From Artocarpus heterophyllus (taxonomy: Eukaryota > Streptophyta > Magnoliopsida > Rosales > Moraceae), in contig CM046333.1 of NCBI GenBank assembly GCA_025403435.1, positions 30,835,521 to 30,899,520 on the forward strand: DNA of 64,000 nt, given 5' to 3'. The number at the start of each line of letters is the position of its first letter. The stretch's first letter is position 1. The position numbers and the translations under genes are program-made. The notes beneath the pieces were generated by a model, which was given only the letters and a program-made list of their open reading frames with translations, was not told the origin of the DNA and did no database searches. Below, piece by piece: positions 10,077-22,945 of this stretch.

Positions 10077-11100
10077 ATGGCACCTAGACGTTGTTCGATA
10101 GCTGACGCCGAGTTCGAAAATGATGAGAGCATGATGAGGTCTATGTTTGCGGCTTTTCGGCAGATGGCAGCCAGGGCTAGACTGAAAGATTCTGATGTTA
10201 GTCGTCGGCATGCGTACTTTAAGGAATTTCGACGGGCATCTATTTTGACTTTTGATGGTAATGGGGATCTGCAGTTAGCAGAGTATTGGCTGAATTCGAT
10301 CTTGAAGCATTTGGATACCCTTGGTGTGCCTGAGGAGTATCGTGTGGAGTTTGCTGCGTGCAAGCTCGAGGGTGGTGCTAACACTTGGTGGAAACAAGCT
10401 AAGCGTTTGGAGCACAGTAGTGATATCAATTGGGACAGGTTCGAGGAGCTGTTCTATGATCGGTATTTTTTGTAGGGGTATAGAGATCAGAAGGCAGCTG
10501 AGTTCTACAGGTTGCAGCAGGGTGATCTGTCAGTTTGGGAGTATGAGGCAAAGTTTAATGAGTTGGCTAGGTTTGCTCCATCAGCGGTGGCATCGGAGCA
10601 TGAAAAGTGCATTAAGTTTCGGGAAAGGCTCAAGGCTCCTATTCGGCGATAGTTGGTTGCTCTACGGCTTAGGAGTTTTGGAGAGCTTGTGTCGTCGGCG
10701 ATATCCGTGGAGAATGATTATGTGCAGTATTGTGAGGACCGAGCCAAGGCTTTAGGAGGACCGCAGAGAAGTGGCAGGAAGAGCACCAGTAGTCGTCTAG
10801 CTCAGGGGAAGGGCAAGCAAGGTGGCGCGACCGGTGATAGCAGCAGTTCATCTGGCAGCGGGCGTAGCAATCCCTACAGCTTCCATTGTAATTTCTATCA
10901 GCAGCCCGGACACATCAAGAGGAATTACCAGATCAGGAGTGCTCGTCTTGGATCTCAGATCGGGGAGGATGCCAGTCGTCAGTCTCAGTCTCAGACCCTA
11001 CCTCCGCCTCAGCAGTACCCGCAGTTGTAGTATCCCTAGTTCTCTCCTCAGCAGTTCTCATATCCGGCATGGGGCAGCAGCCGTAGCATTTCCAGCGCAG
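10077..11100 (+). pseudogene. gag: Gypsy gag (capsid, degenerate zinc knuckle), broken
   Basis: The frame opens at ATG 10077 and encodes a retrotransposon Gag of the plant chromovirus type, with the capsid core around residues 40-130 (AEYWLNSI, GGANTWW, RFEELFYDRYF). It is interrupted by TAG at 10473, 10650, 11028 and 11037. The last two fall in a Gln/Pro-rich tract where CAG is the evident ancestor. The nucleic-acid-binding knuckle (about 10881-10940) is degenerate: CNFYQQPGHIKRNY has lost two cysteines of CX2CX4HX4C. Near 11095-11115 small indels shift the frame to that of pol. Not functional as it stands. Confidence 0.85.
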
Positions 11101-14100
11101 CGTCCCTCAGTATCAAGCGCCGAGTGCAGGTAGTGTGCAGCCGTCTCCTTCTCAGTAGCATCGACAAAGTAATCCAGGACCCAGCAATGTTGATAGAGGG
11201 AAAGGAAAGGCTCCAGTGCAGGTTCATGCTATGGCATCTAGAGGTTCAGATTCTCATGTTGGTAACGCGATTGTCGATGGTACGATCTTGGTTTCTAGAT
11301 CTTTAGCTCGCCTTTTGTTTAATGCCGGTGCCTCTCATTCTCTCATTTCAAGTTCTTTTGTACATGCCTTGGGATTAGAGATAGAAGAGTTTAATGAACC
11401 CCTAGTCATAACTTCTCCCTTGGGGCGGGTATGTGTAAATTGCATGTGTAAACCTTGTAAAATAAGGATTGGGGATGAGATTTTGAAAAGTGATTTGATT
11501 ATACTCCCCATGAGCTCCTATGATGTAATTCTAGGGATGGACTGGTTGTCTAGGTATAATGCAGTCGTGGACTGCCAACTTAGAAAAGTGACCCTAGTGT
11601 CTGATAGGGGGACGATGATCACTTACTAGGGTAGTGGTGATTGGTTAATGAGTGAGCATCTCATGAAGTCGTGTCTAGGAGGGCGAAGGAATCTAGGTTG
11701 TTGTGCTTTTCTTGCCAATCTAGATTGCGAGCCCTATGCTTTGAGAGGTAGTGTGGTGATTCTGGTGGTTGATGAGTTCGAGGATGTCTTCCCTGATGAG
11801 TTGCCAAGATTACCACCACATCGGGAGATTGAGTTTGGTATCAAGTTGTTTCCAGGGACAACATCGATTTCTAGGGCACCTTATCGGATGCCGCCGGCAG
11901 AAATGAAAGAATTGAGGAAGCAACTTCAGGAGCTTGCTAATAAAGGGTATATTCAGAATAGCACATATCCGTGGGGAGCACCAGTTTTGTTTGCTAAGAA
12001 GCATGGTGGGACTCTCAGGTTGTGTGTGGATTATCGATAGTTGAATCGTGTTACAGTAAAGAACATGTATCCCTTGCTGAGGATTGATGAGTTGTTTGAT
12101 CAGTTGGGAGGTTCGCGGTACTTCTCAAAGATTGATTTGCGGTCGGGTTATCATCAGCTCTGGATTAAGGAAGAGGATATTCCTAAGACAGCTTTTAGGA
12201 CTCGGTATGGGCACTTTGAGTTTCTGGTTATGTCGTTTGGGTTGACGAATGCTCTGGCAGCTTTCATGGATCTGATAAACAGGATATTTAGGCCGTATTT
12301 GGATCAATTCATGATCGTGTTCATCGATGATATTCTTGTGTATTCTAAGACTTGGGAGGAGCATGAGCAGCATCTTTGGATCGTGCTTCATACTCTGCGA
12401 GAGCACCAGTTGTATGCTAAGAGGGAAAAGTGCGAGTTTTGGTTGACTGAGGTCAAGTTTCTGGGTCATGTTATCTCAGAGCATGGTATTTCTGTGGACC
12501 CATCCAAGATTGAGGCTATATTGGAGTGGAATCGACCAAGGAATGTAGCAGAGATTCGCAGCTTCTTAGGTCTTGCAGGTTATTACAGGAAATTTGTAAA
12601 GGATTTTTCGAAGATTGCAGCCCCGTTGATGAAATTGATCAAGAAAAATATCAGGTTTGAGTGGAATGAAGATTGTGAGCTTGCTTTTCAGGAATTGAAG
12701 AGCCGGTTGACTTCAGCTCCAGTGTTAGTTATTCCTAGCAGTGACGAGCCGTATGAGGTTTATGCAGATGCTTCAGGGCGCGAACTTGGATTCGTGTTGA
12801 TGCAGCATGAACGTGTGGTTGCATAAGGATCGAGACAGCTACGACCTCACGAGCAGAATTATCCTACTCATGATTTGGAGCTCGCAGCGGTGATTCACGC
12901 GCTGAAGATTTGGAGGTGTTACTTGTATGGAGCGTCGTTTCAGGTCTTCTCCGATCACAAGAGTTTGAGGTATTTGTTCACTCAGAGGGATCTTAATTTG
13001 AGGTAGCGTAGATGGGTAGAGTATATGGAGGATTATAATTTTGCGTTGCAGTATCATCCCGGGAAAGCTAATGTGGTCGCGGACGAGCTCAACAGGAAGT
13101 CTTCAGGGATTCTCGCTTGTTTGGCTTTTGAGGACTGGAGCAGGGATGTGACGGTAAGGCAGTTTAGGCTACGGTATCATGAAGACTGTGATCGAGTTTT
13201 GGTATATCATGTGGAAGTGACCCCAGCTCTTATTCAGATGGTGAAGCAAAGTCAGTGGTAGGATCAACATTTGTAGGGGATTTGGTCGCGAATTCAGAAC
13301 GGGGAGCAGTTTGAAGAATGGAGCATGCACACAGATAGATCGTTGTATTCTCGAGAGCATCTTGCAGTCCCAGCTATCGTCGAGGTGACGAAAGCCGTTT
13401 TAGACGAAGCTCATAGGTCTAAGTTTGCTATTCATTCGGGGAGCACGAAGATGTATCACGATTTGAAGAGGCAATATTGGTGGAGAGGCATGAAGAAAGA
13501 TGTTCGAGAGTACGTGGCCAAGTGTTCGACATGTCTTCAAGTGAAAGCCAAGCATCAGAAGCCTGCAGGTCAGCTTCAGCCGCTTCCTATTCCAGGGTGG
13601 AAATGGGAGCATGTGACGATGGATTTTCTCATAGGTTTGCCGAGGACGGAGCAGCGGCATGATGCAGTTTGGGTCGTGGTCGACAGGTTGATGAAATCGA
13701 CATATTTCATTCCATTTAGGTTGATGTGTTCGAGGAAGGTTCTCGGGGATTTGTATCTGCAGAACATTGTGAGGTTGCATGGGGTTCCTTTGTCCATCAC
13801 CTCTGATCGAGACACCAGGTTTAATGCTAAGTACTGGAGGAGTTTTCAGGAGGCTTTAGGTACAGATTTGAACTTTAGTACGGTGTTTCATCCTTAGACT
13901 GATGGGCAGTCTGAGCGGGTTATTCAAATTCTCAAGGATATGTTGTGTGCCTGTGCGTTGGACTTCGGCGAGAATTGGAAGTAATGTTTGCAATTGGCGG
14001 AGTTCGCATACAACAATAGCTATCAGGCGAGTATTGGTATGGCACCGTTTGAGGCGTTGTATGGGCGACCGTGTCGATCACCTGTGTGTTGGGCCGAGCC

Positions 14101-14662
14101 AAAAGACAGGATTATTCTTAGGCCGGATGAGATCCTTGATAGCAATGAGAGAGTCATTGTGATTCGAGATCGATTGAGGGCAGCTCAGAGTCGACAGAAG
14201 AGTTACGTGGATAGGAGACGTAGACCCTTAGAGTTCACAGTAGGAGATTTTGTTCTCTTGAGGGTATCGCCTCGTAAGGGAACTATGCGGTTCAGAGTGA
14301 GTGGGAAGCTCGCGCCGAGGTATATTGGGCCGTTCGAGATCACTCAGCGTGTTGGTGTGGTCGCATATCGGCTTGATCTTCTGCCCAAACTTTCTCATGT
14401 TCACGATGTGTTTCATGTGTCGATGCTTAGGAAGTGTCCGCCTGAGCAGGGTAAGATAGTTTCATTTCACGATGTGCAGGTTTAGGAGGATACGACGTAC
14501 GAAGAAGTGCCGATTCAGATCATCGACCGAAAAGTAATTAGTTTACGTCGTCGTGAGATACCGTTGGTAAAGGTCGTGTGGCAGCATCATGGGTTTGATG
14601 AAGCCACCTGGGAACTAGAGTCGAGTATGCGGGAATTGTATCCGCATTTGTTTTGTTTCTGA
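11101..14662 (+). pseudogene. pol: Gypsy pol (PR-RT-RNase H-INT-chromodomain), broken by stops only
   Basis: One reading frame runs for about 3.5 kb without an obvious frameshift. Protease: LFNAGASHSLIS near 11312-11347, with the catalytic Asp of D(T/S)G changed to Asn. RT: about 11850-12450, with [14 protein letters not shown] and [11 protein letters not shown] (intact DD). RNase H: about 12720-13110, from YEVYADASG. Integrase: about 13325-14300, with the HHCC finger (AHRSKFAIH, CSTC) and a D,D core (MDFLIGLP, SDRDTRF). A chromodomain-like C-terminus follows (about 14486-14662, DEATWELESSMRELYPHLF). Stops lie at 11156, 11627, 12038, 12824 (TAA), 13004, 13259, 13274, 13895, 13982 (TAA) and 14483; the rest are TAG, mostly where the family has Gln. 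Confidence 0.9.
14486..14662 (+). other. Chromodomain-like tail of gypsy integrase
   Basis: After the TAG at 14483 the frame continues with TYEEVPIQIIDRKVISLRRR, VKVVWQHHGF and DEATWELE, ending at TGA 14660-14662. The pattern (beta strands with W and a final ATWE helix) is that of chromodomains carried by Tekay/Del chromoviruses, which target heterochromatin. It is noted separately because it lies beyond the last stop and is easily missed. Confidence 0.8.
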
Positions 14663-14698
14663 GATGAGATGCAAAATTTAGAGGGCAAAATTTCTTTT

Positions 14699-14711
14699 AG
14701 GGGCGGAAAGT
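14699..14711 (+). other. Polypurine tract of the gypsy element
   Basis: aggggcggaaagt lies immediately 5' of the 3' LTR and would prime plus-strand synthesis. Confidence 0.7.
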
Positions 14712-16862
14712 TGTAACGCCCCAAAATTTATTTAATGTTATTGTAATATAAATGATGGATTAGTGTGCCATAATTAATGTTTCAACATTAATTTGATTAT
14801 TGGGTTGGATTTTGAATTTTTGGTTGTTTTGTTAAATTGATGAATTCAAATGATTTCTTATTGTTTTAAAATAATGTTTTGAGTTTTAAAACACAACAAT
14901 TTGTAAAATGTTAAAAATATTCTGTTTTACAAAACCGTGGGTGACACATGGTTTTCGCACAGTAAAACCGTCCACCGTTTTCCTCTATTTATTCTCTCTC
15001 TCTTCCTCCTTTCTCCTCACTCTCCTTGATTTCACACACTCTCTCTCTTTCTCTCTTTCACCCGAGACACTCTCCTCTATCTCTATCTCTCTCAAAGTTT
15101 TTCAAATCAAATTCGAATCAAAGCTTCGGGTTAGCAAGGAGGAAGCTCGGGGATGTGATTTGGCAACCAAGAATGCGGATTGAAGCTTCGATTTGAGGTT
15201 AGTTTTAAAATTCTAAACTTTTTCTAAAATTTTCAATTTTGTTCATTTTTGAAATCTAGGTTTGTTTAAGCTTAGAAAACCTTGAATTTGAGTTAAATGA
15301 ACTTAGAACAACTAGAATCTAAGCTTAGATTGAAGAAAAATGGATTGGATTCAAGATTTTTCATTTTTCTCCTCATTTTCTCATTTTCAAATTTTTGAGG
15401 TTTTTGAGTTTAAATCTTGTTTAAATGAGTTCAAATGTGTTCTAGAATGTTTTCTATCAACTATGATTGTTTTCTATGCCTGAGATTTGAGAAAAACAAG
15501 TTAGAATCAAGATTTGAATTTTGGGGATCGAGAAACTCGTGGCTAGAATTTCTGGGTTTTCCCAGTTCGGCAGGCCAAACTGCGTGTCCGGCAGGCCAAA
15601 ATAGGGATCAATAGGCTGGTGTTCTTCCATCCGGTAGGCCGAACCTAGGGAAATGACAAGTCGACCGGACCTGGCTTTCGGTAGACTGAACTGTACAATT
15701 CGGCCAGCCGAAGCAGAGAGTTCGGCAGCCCGGCCGAGGCATAGAGAATTTTGTGATTTTCACCCATTTTTACTGTTTTGAACCCTAATTTAAATTTCAA
15801 CCTTATAGAATGATTTTAAATCTACAAATGGCACACTAGGACATCATGAAATGGTTTAGCAACATAGAATGTCTCGAACTAGATATTAATCGACTTAGTT
15901 TGTATCTAAGATCGTTCGTGGTTTCGCGGAGCTAACGTATAGCGGACCGGGATTACGGTGTAGGGCATCGGCACGAGTATCGAGGTAGGACTTCTACCCT
16001 ATTCCTTGGTAGCCTAGTTTCAAAATGATTTGGCTTTGAAAAGGATTTCTATTAAAATGTTTTTCGACGGTGGTTTGAAAATGGATTTTACCTGTTATAC
16101 TTTAATATACCGTGAACTGAAATGAACTTCATAATAAATGTAAATGACAACACTCGGTAATTGGGTTTTGAATGATGATGATAATAAATATATAGGCATG
16201 ATTCCATATCAGAGATCGGGTCGTATAGCGATCGACCTTGGGGGCAGGTCCCGAAACCCAGCTGGGCCACTACGGTGGTGATACTATTATGGTTTGCCTA
16301 GGAAAGGAAAATGATATTATTGGTTATACGGGTAAACTGTTCTGGGTAAGAATGGTTTACTCAAATTTATTTATTTATTTAAGGTTTCCTTTAATAACTC
16401 CTGATTAATGACCTATTTCTTTAAATTAAATTATTTTATAAAACATAGTCTTACTAAGCCTTTCGCTCACATTTTATTTGTTTTAAATTTCTCCTCTCTA
16501 GGTGGTTTTCCATTTAGGTTTGAAGAAGATTCAACGGACAGGACCCAAGAGCAATAGGGGGATTAGTAAACTTATTTGTATTATTTAAATCAAGGCATGT
16601 AAGATTTTAACTTTATTTGTACTTGGATTGTGATTGTATTTATGATATTGTCAGTACCATGTGTGTGCACAAGTTATGGGTTTGTGAAACCCATACTCGC
16701 TAGGTTTATTCTTTAAATATTAATTATTCATGAAATAGTTTTCTTTAAATTTTCACATTTTATGTTTAACTCAAACCCCTAAACTCTCGATTTTTAATTA
16801 AATCATCTTTTAATTAATTTAAATAATCTGCCATATCATCTCCCGTACTTCGGGGCGTGACA
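14712..16862 (+). repeat. 3' LTR of the gypsy element
   Basis: It begins tgtaacgcccc and ends ggggcgtgaca, collinear with the 5' LTR throughout. Its palindrome cluster lies at about 15565-15740. The (TTTA)n tract is shorter than in the 5' LTR. Confidence 0.9.
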
Positions 16863-16867
16863 AAAAG

Positions 16868-17109
16868 TTATATGGGCTAAGGCTGTAGGACTACATCCTC
16901 AGTCTCCAAAACATATATATATATATATATACTTACATTCATACAAAATTTCACATAATTAAAAGCAAAACTATTTGCAAAATAAAATGCGTGCTATCCA
17001 TTCCTCATCTTCATTGATCATCTACGACTACACCACTGTCCATCAGATGTTACTTGCAAGTTACTTACCTATAGTATGAAAATATTTGGACAAGCTTTTG
17101 CTTATGATG
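16868..17109. other. Intergenic sequence with (TA)n
   Basis: Nothing recognised apart from a TA run at about 16914-16931. Confidence 0.5.
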
Positions 17110-18760
17110 AATGAGTATTTTACTCACAAATCAAATATTTATTGTGCTTAAATATTGTGTAAATCCCCAAGTATTTGTGTTATTTTGATGTGTCCTTATG
17201 TTTTCCTATAGGAAATTATGAATAACTGGAAATCTAGGTGAAATTGTGGCAAAATAGGAGCTTTTGGATCATTTGGGGTGAGCATTAATCGAAGGAAGCA
17301 AGGTGAGGTAAGAAACCGTGTCAAGGGGGGCCGAAAAGCACTTTGAGGCAAGCTTGGCAAAAAGGCACATGCGGTCGTACAAGCCTCGGGTGCACCCACA
17401 TGCATTGGAGTATACTGGACTGCCCAATAGCCAACACTGCCCATTCATATGCGGTCATACACGGAGCTTCTCTGCCTAGCATGCTAGGTCACAGGACGTT
17501 GGTGGTCCCTTTGTAGCCCCGTTTGGCCCTTCTTGTGCTTATTCTAATTTTTTGGCAATCTTGGCCCCAAATTCTTGATCCAAGGGCAAAAAATGAAGCT
17601 AAAATGAAGACCTATGACCTTAAAAACCTTAGAGCTTTCTTTTTTTGAGGAGAAGGCACATATTTCCTAGGGGATTTGAGTTGAATCCAAGGAGAAAAAT
17701 GGGGAAAAAGAAAAGAAAAAAATATTTTCTTTGTTTTAGCTTTGGATTTTAGTTTTGGTTTTTAGATTTAGGTTTTCTTTTCAATAAATCATCATGGGAT
17801 ATGCATTTGTATTAAGAAGTTGGAGAGGAGAAGAAGATGAAGGGTTTGGAGCTTGTGACAACTCCAAAATAGTTTTTTTTTTCTAATTCTTGTTCTCTTA
17901 TTTTTATTTTTGTGATTTGTAAATGTTTAACTCTTGATTTTAGTGTGCTTAATTTTAGTTATGGAATATTTGTTTTTCTAGAGCTTTGATTGTGCTTTAC
18001 TATGAAGTGATTTATTTTTAATGCAGTTTCATGGTTTATTTGTATTGTCCCATTTTTAATGCTTCTAATTTATTTGGCCAATGGATTAGATGATTTGATG
18101 TAAGAGTTAGACACTTCGGAGAGGTAATTTATACATTCAATTTGGACCGCACAACTTAAGTTTTTAGAGTTCGGGAGCCCTAAAATACCTTCATAGTCAT
18201 TAGGAGTACTAGAGCTTAATAAATGTTTAATTTATTCAGTTTTTAATAGGAATATTGGAATTGGGTTTTGAGCATATTATCCAGTTTAACACTCATGAGA
18301 GGTAATTGGGTAAATTAAGATGTTTGCGACTAATTAACTATTAGATTCACTAAATAATAAAATTAATGTGGATTAATTATGGTGAAATCGATGCTCTAGT
18401 ATTTTTTGTTAATTGTTTTCTTTACTTTATTTTAATTGCTTAGTTATGTCCATTTATTCCTTTATTTGTTGCTTTAATTTTCATTTTAGATTCTAGTTTT
18501 AGATTTAATTTTATTTTATTTTTACTTTGGCTCATCCAAATAATCTTAGAGCTAATAAATTTTGGTAATTAACAAAAATTAAATATAATCCTCATCGGAT
18601 CGACATCTAGACTCCAGATCATTTATTACTTACGACCGTATACACTTGCATGCGTCATCAGCTTAACAAGTAGGAACTACATCTACACTCCAGATCATTT
18701 ATTACTTACGACCGTATACACTTGCATGTGTCATCAGCTTAACAAGTAGGAACTACGTTT
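17110..18760 (+). repeat. Probable LTR remnant of a Ty3/gypsy Tat/Athila-type element
   Basis: The right part (18585-18660) reads ataatcctcatcggatcgac, then actccagatcatttattact, then acgaccgtatacacttgca. This succession, with the tcctc-gatcgac and gtacacttgca words, is familiar from LTR ends of Athila/Tat-lineage elements. The middle contains GC-richer sequence (17270-17520) and an oligo-T/A leader-like stretch. No coding domain, PBS or TSD was found, so the left boundary is a guess. Confidence 0.35.
18604..18756 (+). repeat. Recent 76-bp tandem duplication
   Basis: Two adjacent copies, starting catctagactcc (18604) and catctacactcc (18680), are identical except for about two bases. They duplicate the gtatacacttgcatg end of the LTR-like remnant. 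Confidence 0.9.
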
Positions 18761-18783
18761 TACAAAACAATTATGAATACGTA

Positions 18784-18835
18784 TAATAAGACATGATTAT
18801 GTCTGGTTATGCATATGTATAATCATGTCTTATTA
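18784..18835. repeat. Perfect 17-bp inverted repeat (hairpin)
   Basis: taataagacatgattat (18784-18800) and its exact reverse complement (18819-18835) are separated by an 18-nt spacer. It lies just downstream of the 76-bp duplication. Role unknown. Confidence 0.85.
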
Positions 18836-19549
18836 AACTTATAGGCCCAGGTGTTCGTACTGATTACACTTTCATCGCGAAGTTAGGGTTTGAAATTTCC
18901 TTAACGATACCATGATCTAAATTATTATATTGATTGATAAGCCTCTCCATAGGTCGAGAGGTTGATATGACACTCAGACTTAACTTACTCTTATCGGTTT
19001 CATTAAACTTATTAGTGAGTATGTAGTATGGCTTGGTATCGCATATAAACATGCATATAAGCTAGATTAACTTATCTTATACTTTTAATTTAGCATAATC
19101 CTAAAGAAATTAAATCCTTTCTTAGAACATATTTTCTTTTTATTAAAGGATCAAAAAACCTTCATATTTATTACAAGGATTAATTTATCTAATCCTCATA
19201 ACTTAGTTTTCCTTAATGGCCTTTATTTATTCATCCTAAAGTTGATAATTCATTAATCAATCTAATAATTAATTAATTATCTTGTTCATTAACTAGGTCT
19301 AGGCAAATCCAACTAATCAATTTAATGATTAATAAATTTTTCTTATTACATTTATTGGGCTCATAAGTTGTAGAAGGACTCATTAAGTCTAGAAGAAGTT
19401 ATTCACTTCAAAAAAGCCTAGAGGTGTTTACCGTATTCCAAACACTATGTCACTAGAACTTAGACCTGAGAGTACTTTTGAACTAGTACAAGTGTTGGGC
19501 CCGTATTTAGTATCGTGGTGTTGTGCACCTAACATAGTGAGCTTTTAAA
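18836..19549. other. AT-rich intergenic or decayed-repeat sequence
   Basis: No coding signal. The style resembles old LTR U3 sequence but I could not find a partner or boundaries. Confidence 0.4.
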
Positions 19550-21060
19550 GTTCTCGTTTAAAAATCCATTTAAAAATTGTTAATGTTTGTAGGAAAACCA
19601 TATTCATATAAATAAAGTTTAAGTTAAAAATCATATTAAAAGAGTTTGAATATGATAAGATTATCAACTATAGACTCTTATAACTTTTTGCTACAATTCC
19701 TCTACTGGCTGTAAATTAGAACTCTATTGCTAAACGAGCATTTTGTATAAAAACTAGTACCAAAAGGCAAAGTCACCATAAAATTGTATGTTAGAGATAG
19801 TTTTCTTTAAAATTTTCTTTATGGATGCTTCTCATTTTAATGAGGTCTAGAACTTTCATGTTTAAATATTCATTTTCGATGATTTTTGCAAAAATTTCTG
19901 ATTTAAAGCTTTCTACAAAAAAAAGTTTCGATTGTTTTTATAAATCTACTTTAAAGTCTTATTTAGAGGTAAATTCTTTAAAAAATTTCTTCACAAAAGT
20001 TCTTCATCTTATCGAAATTTAAAACTTTTGTTTTTTACAAAAATTATGATTTGGACTTCTAGAAGGTCATTTTTGTCAAAAGCAAAAGCCTCACTACTTT
20101 ACAGGTTAAAAATAGATAGTTTTTTAAATCTACTTGTAACTATATCTTAAAGACAGATTTTCAAAAAAACTTCTACTTAAAATTTCTTCATCTCATCGAG
20201 ATCTAAAACTTTTATATTTTACAAAAATCATGATTCGGCCTCAAAATGGCCCGTTTATGCCAAAACAACTACTTTCCCTATTTTTATAGTTTTGAGTATT
20301 TTTTTGACCACTTTGTGTAGTTTTAGAAAGTGGCCCAAAAACCCAAACTAGAGTTAAAACTATGAAAATCTTTGGTCATAGAGATTTATTCAAAACGTCA
20401 AAATCTATAAATTTCCTATTTGAAAAAAAATTCAAAATTAGACTCTAAGGGGTTAGTTGTCTTGCTCAAAATAAGCTGAAAGATATTTTTTTTTAACATA
20501 AAACATACCAAACGTAAACTAACCATACATAACATACATAAATCTAACAACTATAACTCAAACTTACATAAACCATAATAATCATCACCATAAAAGCTTA
20601 TTGCATGCCATATTAATCAAATAACATAAACTAAAACAAAACCATAAACTTATTCATACTTATAATAAAACAAGAGATTGTGAGTATGCCCTTGTAGACA
20701 CATTTGGATGGCTTCTAGTTTTCCTCTTCTTCAAGCTTTTGGCTAGGAATTTTGTGAGGGTTAAGTGGAAGAAATTTGAAAGCTATACCTATGGTTAAGA
20801 GCCAGTTTTTTTAAAGAGAAAATGGGAGAAAAATGAGCCAAAAATGCTATCGTGAAATAAGGAGGCCTTTTTATAGCCAATGACTAACTAATTTTAACTT
20901 CTTAATCTTGATTTATTTAGGTTTTTAATCCACTTTATTAAGGTATAATTTTGGGTTAATTGGCTCTAATGTGGGAGCCATAAATGTGAAAAAAACAAAG
21001 ATGGAGGAAGAATCTCATATGGCTTAAGGACACTCAACAAATCAAGCTTTAATCATGGTC
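19550..21060 (-). repeat. Possible decayed LTR (minus orientation)
   Basis: On the minus strand, gctataaaaaggcctcc (TATA-like, plus 20864-20880) is followed by a T/C-rich leader, a segment with agcttgaagaagagg, and then sequence resembling U5. This is a common layout of plant gypsy LTRs. Within it a ~145-bp unit is locally duplicated (about 19950-20085 and 20127-20270; both contain tcttcatct..atcga..t..aaaactttt). No second LTR or TSD was seen. Confidence 0.3.
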
Positions 21061-22940
21061 TTATTTTGTACTTTGATCTTATCTCCTAAAGATTCCATAA
21101 AACATATATGTTTTATACTGGTTGGAAGTGACTAACTTGGCTTAAAGAAAATTTTGTTTTCCAATGGTTCCTTTTCATTGCTTACTCATAGTCCAACACT
21201 AATCTCTAAATCAATCGATGTCAATATTAACTCTTAATCGCATAGTAAAATTGGACTTTTTTATTCTTAACATCATTTCTAGACTTATAAAATCTAAGCT
21301 TAACCTTTTTTTGTACTTTGCTTGGTAATGGCATAGTTTTTCAACAATGTCAATTCCCAAGGCTTGATAGTATTTTTCTTAGCAAAAATACTACTCGCAT
21401 AACCGATTTTTAACTGATAGGTAATTAAGGACTTGTTATATATTAGAGTGGTTCTTGGTACATTGCTAATTCCCTATCACACTTGAAAATTCTCATAAAT
21501 AGAATTCTCAACTTATTTACTGATTGAAACTTCTTCCGCGTTAAATCGCAATGAGAATTATCAACTTGATTAAACTCGCACAAAAAGTTATTAAATTTAA
21601 CTTTAAAATTTACTATAGAATTTTGGAATATTTATATTAATTTCATAGATCCTTCAGTAACAAAAATCAAACATGATATTTTTTAGGAAAATTCTTGACT
21701 TAAATATGTAAACCACATTATCTAGTTGTAGGATTTTCTCAATCATTACACTAGCTAACTAGAATTGTCAAACATAATTCAACCAATTGTGTGGTTTTTA
21801 AAAATGAACGGACATTAATTTATTGCAGTAAAATAAAATAAAAATGCCCTGAATGTCAAAGTGCACAGAAAAAGTTACTTATTACTAAAACCAAAATAAT
21901 AATAAAATAAAATAAGAAACTATACATGCAGGAATTGGCTTTGCAAAATGTTGGACTTTTGTGCTCGCTGTTTATGTCTCTTTTTATGTCTTTTGAATAT
22001 CATAAGATGTATGTGATATCAATTAAGAAATCATGCCCATAAAAATATAATGTCACTTGAAATATTTCATTAATTTGATGGGACATAGCATTATAATAAG
22101 GGAACGAAAAGGGACCTAAACAAAAGACATATATGTAAATGGAATCTCTATGACAATAAAGATGCAGTGATTACTACTTCAAAAAGCAAGTCACTTGGCG
22201 TCCTAATTAAGGATGCAAGTAATTAAAATGAAGTGAAAGCTATATATGCTCGAGAACATTAAGAAATGAATAGAGCCCGAATCAATAAGATTTTTGGGCT
22301 AGCTATATTTATGTACTATATATATTATCCAAGATTCCATTGAATAATTTTCCCATACTATTTCTACTTTATTAATGGCATCTTCTCATTAATTATTCAA
22401 AAGTTTGAATAACATATCAAAGAATAAAACATTACAATCTAGTAGCAATTGGCTAGGGATAACTTTCTCATATGTATGTAAGACGGAAGAGACCATATGC
22501 CTGATTGAATGAACAAATTGTTTAACTTTATAAATTTTATATGCGTAAGGCTTAAGTATATGCGTTAAAGACAATACTAGTCAGACAAGTATATTAAATA
22601 AAGTAATTATATATGCTTTTTAATTTCTTTAATTTACTTTGTTGTCAGTAGTAACAGTTGTGTTGATCATTAGCATATATACGTACACATGCAAATAAAA
22701 GCCGTTTACAATCAGTTAAAAAATTGTTCTTTATTTTTCTTTTGCTTTATATTCAATTTTATAGCTTCCATTTTGAGTTTATCAAGAAAGGACCCTATGA
22801 AAATAGTTTTTTTTAGCTAAGTTAAAAAGATAATTTAATGATTCATTGCAAGTTTATCTATAAGCTACAAATTGGGAAATTCAAACAAAATGGTCTACTA
22901 GTGCACAAATAAGTTCTTGATATGAACTAATGCCGAGTCT
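21061..22940. other. Intergenic sequence, nothing recognised
   Basis: AT-rich. Short frames only, with no codon-like composition and no clear repeat. Confidence 0.5.
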
Positions 22941-22945
22941 TTTCT

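Larger units (their letters stand above)
7807..16862 (+). mobile_element. Complete Ty3/gypsy LTR retrotransposon (chromovirus, Tekay/Del-like)
   Basis: The element has two direct LTRs (7807-9971 and 14712-16862), a primer-binding site complementary to tRNA-iMet, gag, protease, RT, RNase H and integrase in Ty3/gypsy order, a C-terminal chromodomain-like segment, and a polypurine tract. The 5-bp flanks are aaagg (7802-7806) and aaaag (16863-16867), a 4/5 TSD. The reading frames are interrupted by at least 14 stop codons, so it is non-autonomous now. The LTRs differ by a few percent by eye, mostly transitions, indicating an insertion of moderate age. Confidence 0.93.

Noticed and set aside
10653..11306. 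Several overlapping plus-strand ORFs around the gag-pol junction
   Set aside because: Out-of-frame shadows of the gypsy gag C-terminus and linker.
17196..17444. 82-aa minus-strand ORF in the LTR-like remnant
   Set aside because: No domain; it lies in the GC-richer part of a probable LTR remnant.
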